DNA of 10,434 nt from positions 1-10,434 of the forward strand of contig JAYOIK010000116.1 of the NCBI GenBank assembly GCA_038118725.1, read 5' to 3'. The notes beneath the pieces were generated by a model. It searched no databases. It saw only the letters and a program-made list of their open reading frames with translations, and was not told the DNA's origin. The stretch comes from JADHLJ01 sp038118725. GTDB lineage: Bacteria > Pseudomonadota > Alphaproteobacteria > Thalassobaculales > Thalassobaculaceae. Shown piece by piece: positions 5,694 to 10,434 of this stretch; position 1 is the stretch's first letter; every line of letters starts with the position of its first letter. Made by a program: the position numbers and the translations under genes.

Positions 5694-6833
5694 ATGGCGC
5701 TTTCCGGCATCCGGGTCATTGACCTGACCCGCATCCTAGCGGGACCGTTTTGCACTCTCTTGCTGGCCGACATGGGCGCCGAGGTGATCAAGGTCGAGTC
5801 CGCCAAGGGAGGCGACCCGATCCGCCGCCAGGGGGCGATCAAGGACGATTTGAGTTGGTATTTCGTTCAATTCAACCGCAACAAGAAGTCGATCCTGCTG
5901 GATCTCTATACCGACGAGGGCAAGGAGGATCTGGCGTTGCTGCTGCGGGACGCCGATGTTCTCGTGGAGAATTACCGGCCCGGCGTGCTCGCCAAAATGG
6001 GTTTTCCGCCGGAGCGGCTGAAGCAAATCAATCCACGATTGGTCCATGCCTCGGTCAGCGGCTATGGCTCAAGCGGTCCCTATGTGGATCGGCCGAGTTT
6101 CGACTTCATCGCCCAGGCCATGAGCGGCTTCATGAGCGTGAACGGTCCGCCGGACGGCGATCCGATGCGCGGCGCGCCGCCGATGAGCGATCTGATCGCC
6201 GGTCTTTACTGCGCGTTCGGCGTGGTTACGGCGCTCCAGGCGCGGGAGCGAACCGGCGAGGGTCAGATGGTGGAAACCAGCCTCACCAACGGCCTGATCA
6301 GCATGATGGCCTATTTGTCGGCGCAGTATTTCGCCACCGGCAAGGTGCCCGAGAGGACCGGCAATAATCACCCGATCGTCGCGCCCTACGGCCTTTTCCC
6401 GGCCAAGGACGGCATGGTCGCCGTGGCCCCAAGCAATGATGTTTTCGTACATCGTTTCCTCGGCGTGCTCGGGCTAGAGCATATTCTCGAGGAAGACCGA
6501 TTTCGCACCAACGCGGATCGCATGGCCAACCGTCCGGCCCTGTTGGAGATCGTCAACGAAGTCACCAAGACCCAGACCGTCGACCATTGGATCGACGTCA
6601 TCAACGCCGCCGGCTGTCCATGCGGGCGGGTGCAAAACCTGGAGGAGGTTTTCTCCGATCCCCAGGTGCTCTCGCAGGACATGGTCCTGGAAGCCGATCA
6701 GCCGGGCCACGGCAAGGTCAAGATGACGGGCTTTCCCGTGAAACTATCGGAAACCCCCGCCAAGCTGCATCGCCCCGCGCCGAAGCTGGGGGAGCATACC
6801 GAAGAGATATTGGGGGCGCTGAGGAAGCGCTAG
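5694..6833 (+). CDS. Class III (CaiB/BaiF family) CoA-transferase (379 aa)
   Basis: A family III CoA-transferase, which moves CoA between carboxylic acids through an aspartyl-anhydride intermediate. The N terminus with RVIDLTRILAGPFCT and MGAEVIKVE is the family hallmark, followed by FNRNKKSI (60-67) and ENYRPGVLAKMG (92-103). D166 in PPMSDLIAG is the expected catalytic aspartate. Length is slightly below the usual 390-440. No membrane or export signal is seen. The start has GGAG at 5683-5686, 7 bases upstream. The sequence resembles succinyl-CoA:hydroxymethylglutarate/glutarate transferases in general pattern, and directly follows the HMG-CoA-lyase-like gene. It is therefore inferred to activate a dicarboxylic acid for cleavage, possibly with succinyl-CoA as donor. 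Racemase or formyl-CoA transferase activities occur in the same family and cannot be excluded by reading. It is the last gene of the plus-strand run and ends 6 bp from the convergent rhodanese stop. Confidence 0.92.
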   Translation: MALSGIRVIDLTRILAGPFCTLLLADMGAEVIKVESAKGGDPIRRQGAIKDDLSWYFVQFNRNKKSILLDLYTDEGKEDLALLLRDADVLVENYRPGVLAKMGFPPERLKQINPRLVHASVSGYGSSGPYVDRPSFDFIAQAMSGFMSVNGPPDGDPMRGAPPMSDLIAGLYCAFGVVTALQARERTGEGQMVETSLTNGLISMMAYLSAQYFATGKVPERTGNNHPIVAPYGLFPAKDGMVAVAPSNDVFVHRFLGVLGLEHILEEDRFRTNADRMANRPALLEIVNEVTKTQTVDHWIDVINAAGCPCGRVQNLEEVFSDPQVLSQDMVLEADQPGHGKVKMTGFPVKLSETPAKLHRPAPKLGEHTEEILGALRKR

Positions 6834-6836
6834 CGC
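6816..6836. terminator. Palindromic convergent gene end
   Basis: Two dyads sit at the end of the CoA-transferase gene: GCGCT (6816-6820) faces AGCGC (6826-6830), and GCGCTAGCGC (6827-6836) is a perfect 10-bp palindrome that includes the TAG stop. The convergent genes leave only 6 bp, so any terminator must lie in coding sequence. No T run follows on either strand, so a hairpin-only or Rho-dependent end is more likely. Confidence 0.25.
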
Positions 6837-6839
6837 GCC

Positions 6840-7217
6840 CTACTTCTCCACCTCGCCGCCGGCCTCGACCCAGCCGGCGAAGCCGCCGAGATTGCGCACA
6901 TCGGTATAGCCGAGATCCTTCAAGGCCTTGCCGGCCAGCGCCGAGCGGCCGCCGGAAGCGCAATAGACGATGACCGTCTTGTCGGTGGAGAATTCCGGCT
7001 TGTGCATCGGCGAGCTGGGGTCGGCCTGAAACTCGATGACACCGCGGGACGCGTGCTCCGCGCCCTTGACCTTGCCGCTGGCCGCGACCTCGGTGCCGTC
7101 GCGCACGTCGACGATCAGCACGTCGTCGCGCCCCAGCATGCCCTTGACCTCGTCCGCGCCGATGGCCGGGACGACGGCCTTGGCGTCGGCGACCTGTTCC
7201 ATGATCGGTTTACCCAT
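6840..7217 (-). CDS. Single-domain rhodanese-like sulfurtransferase (125 aa)
   Basis: One rhodanese domain fills the protein, from an acidic substrate-entry strand VLIVDVRD (33-40) to the active-site loop CASGGRS (86-92), whose C86 would carry the persulfide, and on to the LGGFAGW ending (110-116). Single-domain rhodaneses transfer sulfur from thiosulfate or a protein persulfide to thiol acceptors; some act as sulfur carriers or redox partners. Here the loop is complete, so an active enzyme is expected, unlike Cys-less regulatory forms. No signal peptide is seen. The start is supported by AGGGGG about 5 bases upstream of the ATG. It lies 28 bp downstream of the SDR gene on the same strand, so it probably belongs to the lepA transcript. 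Its specific partner is unknown. Confidence 0.9.
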   Translation of the reverse strand: MGKPIMEQVADAKAVVPAIGADEVKGMLGRDDVLIVDVRDGTEVAASGKVKGAEHASRGVIEFQADPSSPMHKPEFSTDKTVIVYCASGGRSALAGKALKDLGYTDVRNLGGFAGWVEAGGEVEK

Positions 7218-7245
7218 GATGTCCCCCTGAAGTGATGTGGCTCGT

Positions 7246-7995
7246 TTAGTTCGAAATCGCCTGGCCGCCGTCGAGATAGTAGGTCTCGCCCGTGGCGAAG
7301 GGAATGTCCTCGGCGACCAGCGCGGCGACGAAGCGGGCGACTTCCTCGGGCTCTCCCGGACGTCCGAGCGGGATCGCCTTGGTGATGAAGTCGCGGAAGC
7401 GCTCGCTTTCCATATGCGGCTTGTTGAGGTCTGTAAGCGTAAAGCCGGGCGCGACGTCGATCACCCGGATGTTGTCGCGGGCCCATTCGACGGCAAGGCA
7501 GCGGGTGATCGCGCCGACCGCCGCCTTGGCCGCGCAATAGGCGGCGTGCTGGCGTACGCCCATCTTGTCGTAATGCGAGCCGATATTGACGATTAATCCG
7601 CCGCCCGCCGCCACGAGGAACGGGTGCGCCTCGCGGCACATGGCGAAAACCGCCGTCGCGTTCACGGCCATGACCTCGGCGAAGGCGGCGCTTTCGAATT
7701 CCGTGCTGCGGCCCTGCTTGTGGATGCCGGCATTGTTGATGATGGCGTTCAGGGCGCCGGTCCTCGCGGTCAACGCCTCAAGCGCCGCGCGCGCCTCGAC
7801 TTCGTCGGTGACGTTGCAGGCGAGGTTGATCATCCCTGACGCAAGATCCGCCGGCACTTCCTGGTCCTCGGGCCCGATGCCCTTGCGCGAGAGACAGCCG
7901 ACGGTAAAGCCCCGGCGCGCCAGTTCCAGCGAGATCGCGGCGCCGAGACCCCGGCTGGCGCCGGTCACGGCAACGGTGCGTGGCTTGGTCGTCAT
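7246..7995 (-). CDS. SDR family NAD(P)-dependent oxidoreductase, FabG-like (249 aa)
   Basis: A classical short-chain dehydrogenase/reductase with one Rossmann domain. The cofactor motif is TGASRGLG (11-18), with R15 suggesting possible NADP preference. NNAG (87-90) and the catalytic set N112, S140, Y153 and K157 (in the YCAAK segment) are all present. The C-terminal TGETYYLDGGQ pattern is usual for 3-oxoacyl-ACP reductase-like members. Length is typical and the protein is cytoplasmic. It begins 7 bp after the lepA stop; its GAGG ribosome binding site overlaps that stop (TGAGG), which suggests translational coupling to lepA. A separate role from lepA is likely. The substrate cannot be told from sequence: it could be a ketoacyl, sugar or alcohol reductase. 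Nothing links it to the CYP153 operon on the other strand except proximity. Confidence 0.9.
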   Translation of the reverse strand: MTTKPRTVAVTGASRGLGAAISLELARRGFTVGCLSRKGIGPEDQEVPADLASGMINLACNVTDEVEARAALEALTARTGALNAIINNAGIHKQGRSTEFESAAFAEVMAVNATAVFAMCREAHPFLVAAGGGLIVNIGSHYDKMGVRQHAAYCAAKAAVGAITRCLAVEWARDNIRVIDVAPGFTLTDLNKPHMESERFRDFITKAIPLGRPGEPEEVARFVAALVAEDIPFATGETYYLDGGQAISN

Positions 7996-8002
7996 TCCGG
8001 CC

Positions 8003-9805
8003 TCACGCGTCGCCCATCTTCAACGCCTCGATGAAAGCCGATTGGGGAATGTCGACGCGCCCGAACTGCCGCATCTTCTTCTTGCCCTTCTTCTGCTTTT
8101 CCAGAAGCTTGCGCTTTCGCGTCGCGTCGCCGCCATAGCACTTGGCGGTCACGTCCTTGCGCATGGCGCTGATGGTTTCCCGGGCGATGACCTTGCCGCC
8201 GATCGCGGCCTGGATCGGGATCTTGAAGAGCTGACGCGGGATCAGGTCCTTCAGACGGCCACAGAGCGCGCGGCCGCGCGGCTCGGCCTGACTGGCGTGG
8301 ATGACCATCGACAGGGCGTCGACCGGCTCGGCGTTGATCAGCACGCTCATGCGCACGAGATTGCCCTCTCGATAGCCGTCGATCTGATAGTCGAAGCTGG
8401 CATAGCCGCGGCTGATCGACTTCAAGCGATCGTAGAAATCGAACACCACCTCGTTTAGGGGCAGCTTGTAGACCACCATCGCCCGGGCGCCGACATAGGT
8501 GAGCTCCACCTGCTCGCCGCGTCGGTCGGTGCAGAGCGAGAGGATCGGCCCGAGATACTCGTCGGGCACGAAAATCGTCGCGGTAATCCACGGCTCCTCG
8601 ATCGAGGCGATCTTGACCACGTCGGGCATGTCCGAGGGATTGTGCAACTCCAGGGTCTCGCCGGAGGTCATGTTGACCCGGTAGACCACGCTCGGCGCCG
8701 TTGTAATCAGGTCGAGATCGAACTCGCGCTCCAGGCGTTCCTGAATGATCTCCAGGTGCAGCAATCCGAGGAACCCGCAGCGGAAGCCGAAACCGAGGGC
8801 GGCCGAGCTTTCCGCTTCGAAGGAGAAGCTCGCGTCATTCAGCCGGAGCTTGTCCAAGCTGTCCCGCAAATTCTCGTATTCCGCCGCGTCGACCGGGAAC
8901 AGGCCGCAGAACACCACCGGCACGCTGGGTTTGAAGCCGGCCAGGGCCTGCTCGGTCGGGCGTCGTTCCTCGGTTATCGTGTCGCCGACCTGACAATCCG
9001 CCACGGTCTTGATCGCGGCGGTCATGAAGCCCATCTCGCCGGGACCGAGCTCGCTGATCTCGGTCAGCTTCGGGGTGAAGATGCCGACGCGATCCACCGG
9101 ATGGGTCGCGCCGGTCTGCATCATCCGGATCTTCTGACCCTTCTTGAGGGTGCCGTCATAGACCCGCACCAAGGTCATCACGCCGAGATAGGGGTCGTAC
9201 CAGGAATCCACCAAAAGCGCCTTCAGCGGGGCGTCGGGATCGCCCTTGGGCGGCGGCAGCCGGGTGACCAGCGCCTCCAGAACGTCCTTGATGTTGAGGC
9301 CGGTCTTCGCCGAGATCTCCACCGCGTCGCTAGCGTCAAGGCCGATGACTTCCTCGATCTGGGCGCGCACCCTTTCGGGCTCGGCGGCGGGAAGATCGAC
9401 CTTGTTCAGGACCGGAATGATCTCGTGATCGGCGTCGATCGCCTGATAGACATTGGCCAGGGTCTGCGCCTCGACCCCTTGGCTCGCGTCAACCACCAGC
9501 AGCGAGCCCTCGCAAGCCGATAGCGACCGGCTGACCTCATAGGCGAAGTCGACATGGCCGGGCGTGTCCATGAGGTTCAGCTCATAGGTCTCGCCGTCAT
9601 CCGCCCTGTAGTTTAGCCGCACCGCCTGGGCCTTGATGGTGATGCCGCGTTCCCGCTCGATATCCATCGAGTCGAGCACCTGCTCCTTCATCTCCCGGTC
9701 CTGAAGGCCGCCGCAATACTGGATCAGCCGATCCGCCAGGGTGGATTTCCCATGGTCGATATGGGCGATGATGGAAAAATTGCGGATATGCGAAAGGTCG
9801 GTCAT
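8003..9805 (-). CDS. lepA: Elongation factor 4 (LepA), 600 aa
   Basis: The ribosomal translation factor EF4/LepA, a GTPase that binds the ribosome and affects initiation and back-translocation. The G-domain motifs are complete: AHIDHGKST (14-22), RGITIK (53-58), DTPGH (80-84), NKVD (134-137) and ISAKTG (164-169). The C-terminal domain unique to LepA is present, with the CYGGDATRKRKLLEKQKKGK segment near residues 555-575, so it is not EF-G or a tetracycline-resistance protein. The start at 9805 is chosen because MTDLSHIRNFSIIAHIDHGK is the standard LepA N terminus, giving the usual 597-600 aa length; a longer frame to 9916 adds an unrelated proline-rich head. AGGAG lies about 13 bases upstream, somewhat far. 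It is followed on the same strand by the SDR and rhodanese genes. Confidence 0.98.
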   Translation of the reverse strand: MTDLSHIRNFSIIAHIDHGKSTLADRLIQYCGGLQDREMKEQVLDSMDIERERGITIKAQAVRLNYRADDGETYELNLMDTPGHVDFAYEVSRSLSACEGSLLVVDASQGVEAQTLANVYQAIDADHEIIPVLNKVDLPAAEPERVRAQIEEVIGLDASDAVEISAKTGLNIKDVLEALVTRLPPPKGDPDAPLKALLVDSWYDPYLGVMTLVRVYDGTLKKGQKIRMMQTGATHPVDRVGIFTPKLTEISELGPGEMGFMTAAIKTVADCQVGDTITEERRPTEQALAGFKPSVPVVFCGLFPVDAAEYENLRDSLDKLRLNDASFSFEAESSAALGFGFRCGFLGLLHLEIIQERLEREFDLDLITTAPSVVYRVNMTSGETLELHNPSDMPDVVKIASIEEPWITATIFVPDEYLGPILSLCTDRRGEQVELTYVGARAMVVYKLPLNEVVFDFYDRLKSISRGYASFDYQIDGYREGNLVRMSVLINAEPVDALSMVIHASQAEPRGRALCGRLKDLIPRQLFKIPIQAAIGGKVIARETISAMRKDVTAKCYGGDATRKRKLLEKQKKGKKKMRQFGRVDIPQSAFIEALKMGDA

Positions 9806-9838
9806 CGGCGCTGCCGAACTCCTGGCGAATTTTCCCGG

Positions 9839-9867
9839 AACATAAGGCTCGGGGCGGGTTTGCGCAA
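9839..9867 (-). promoter_or_regulatory. Possible sigma-70-type promoter of lepA
   Basis: On the minus strand TTGCGC (9862-9867) and TATGTT (9839-9844) are separated by 17 bases. The -35 matches the consensus at 3 of 6 and the -10 at 4 of 6, with ideal spacing, 34 bases before the start codon. It is a weak match, called mainly on position. Confidence 0.3.
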
Positions 9868-9948
9868 TGAAGGAAAGCGGGGGAGGTGGGAAGAGGGATG
9901 ATTGGCGGGTGGGCACAACGGCTGGGCGCGTTGGCGCGGTGATGGCGT

Positions 9949-9974
9949 TTAACCTTCCACGGGATGGAGGTTAA
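9949..9974 (-). terminator. Candidate hairpin after the RTX gene
   Basis: TTAACC (9949-9954) and GGTTAA (9969-9974) are perfect inverted arms; inside them CC (9957-9958) can also pair with GG (9966-9967). The stem lies about 45 bases past the RTX stop codon on the minus strand. There is no U tract after it, so it is only a possible terminator. CCACGG (9957-9962) and CCGTGG (9987-9992) form a second, overlapping dyad. Confidence 0.25.
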
Positions 9975-10018
9975 CTCGGTGGTTGTCCGTGGGCTCCCCA
10001 GACCCGGTTTAAGACGAG

Positions 10019-10434
10019 TTAGACCAATGTTAGGGCGGTAGGGCTAAAATCGGATACTCCAATCAATTTTATTGCAGTTCCGCTGCTGAGAGTCAGTATC
10101 GTGTCTGTGCTTTGAACCGTGATAGAAACAAGGGAAACGCCTGATGATAGGCCTAAAGTATCACCAAGCGTTTCAAATCCAAAAATCTGATCGGTTCCTT
10201 CATTCGTATTGGAGAATAAAAATACGTCCCGTCCTAAATTTCCGATAAGGACGTCATCGCCGAGACCACCAGAAAGTGTGTCATCATCTTGCCCGCCAAA
10301 TATAGTATCGCTACCTTGGCCCCCGTCTAGGAGATCAGCGCCGTGATTCCCGTAAAGCAAATCTTCGCCATCTTCACCGGAGACAGAATCTATACCGTCT
10401 CTCAATGCGAGTGGAGTACCGGACGGAATACCAT
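10019..10434 (-). CDS. RTX calcium-binding repeat protein, C-terminal part (cut by window edge)
   Basis: The frame stays open to the right edge, so only the last ~138 residues are visible and the start lies outside. Six in-register nonapeptides of the GGxGxDxLx type occupy 10217-10378, and a seventh degenerate one (RDGIDSVS) precedes them at 10379-10405. These form calcium-binding parallel beta-rolls in type I secreted proteins. A hydrophobic, Ser/Thr-rich tail of about 65 residues follows and ends in SFSPTALTLV-like sequence (last residues DFSPTALTLV), which suits an uncleaved C-terminal type I secretion signal. Export through an ABC/MFP/TolC system is inferred. Function (protease, lipase, adhesin or other) depends on the missing N-terminal part. 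GC is about 40-57% in lines counted, against about 67% in the lepA gene, which suggests recent acquisition. No secretion genes are in the window. Confidence 0.88.
   Translation of the reverse strand, partial: GIPSGTPLALRDGIDSVSGEDGEDLLYGNHGADLLDGGQGSDTIFGGQDDDTLSGGLGDDVLIGNLGRDVFLFSNTNEGTDQIFGFETLGDTLGLSSGVSLVSITVQSTDTILTLSSGTAIKLIGVSDFSPTALTLV
10217..10378 (-). repeat. Six tandem RTX nonapeptide repeats
   Basis: Fifty-four residues divide exactly into six 9-residue units: GEDGEDLLY, GNHGADLLD, GGQGSDTIF, GGQDDDTLS, GGLGDDVLI and GNLGRDVFL. Each keeps glycine at position 1 and aspartate at position 6. They fold into a calcium-dependent beta-roll in known RTX proteins. Confidence 0.88.

Larger units (their letters stand above)
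9806..10018 (-). promoter_or_regulatory. lepA upstream region
   Basis: This 213-bp gene-free stretch separates the lepA start from the stop of the RTX gene, both on the minus strand. It holds a possible lepA promoter near 9839-9867 and a dyad at 9949-9974 that may end the RTX transcript. GC content falls toward the RTX side. Confidence 0.5.

Noticed and set aside
4717..6833. A leucine/isovalerate degradation operon
   Set aside because: An HMG-CoA lyase alone suggests it, but no isovaleryl-CoA dehydrogenase, methylcrotonyl-CoA carboxylase subunits or methylglutaconyl-CoA hydratase are present.
7586..9523. Two plus-strand frames of about 290 codons each opposite the SDR and lepA genes
   Set aside because: Both are antisense to well-supported genes, have low-complexity composition and no motif; they are shadows of the minus-strand coding pattern.
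9806..9916. N-terminal extension of LepA by 37 residues
   Set aside because: The extension is proline-rich and unrelated to the family, whereas MTDLSHIRNFSIIAHIDHGK is the normal start and gives the normal length.
10217..10378. A CRISPR array or DNA tandem repeat
   Set aside because: The periodicity is at the protein level (9 residues, 27 bases) with poorly conserved DNA, has no unique spacers and fits RTX repeats.

Overview
The window reads as chromosome of a GC-rich Alphaproteobacterium. Sampled coding lines are in the mid-60s %GC, and lepA-encoded EF4 is full length and typical. A Rhodospirillales-like marine or soil heterotroph would fit, but no marker here fixes the genus.

Layout. Positions 1-121 hold no gene, only small inverted repeats. 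From 122 to 6833 there is an accessory catabolic block. It starts with two SMP-30/gluconolactonase-family genes transcribed away from each other (122-1054 minus; 1265-2239 plus) across a 210-bp palindrome-rich gap. The plus-strand gene is followed in the same direction by a CYP153-like cytochrome P450 (2299-3516), a zinc alcohol dehydrogenase (3563-4612), an HMG-CoA-lyase-family enzyme (4717-5655) and a class III (CaiB/BaiF) CoA-transferase (5694-6833). Gaps are 38-104 bp and every gene has a recognisable ribosome binding site, so this looks like one operon. It meets, 6 bp stop to stop, a minus-strand housekeeping-type run: lepA (8003-9805), an SDR oxidoreductase (7246-7995) and a single-domain rhodanese (6840-7217). 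The right edge holds the 3' end of an RTX (calcium-binding nonapeptide repeat) protein gene on the minus strand, in clearly AT-richer DNA.

How the genes could work together. The plus-strand set has the logic of a degradation route: terminal hydroxylation (P450), alcohol oxidation (dehydrogenase), lactone hydrolysis (SMP-30 proteins), CoA activation (CoA-transferase) and retro-aldol/Claisen-type C-C cleavage (HMG-CoA-lyase family). The natural end product class is acetyl-CoA plus a ketoacid, from a branched or 3-hydroxy-3-methyl dicarboxylic intermediate. No aldehyde dehydrogenase, ferredoxin, ferredoxin reductase, regulator or transporter is visible, so the substrate is unknown and the pathway is a hypothesis. 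No tRNA, rRNA, CRISPR array, insertion sequence or phage gene was seen.
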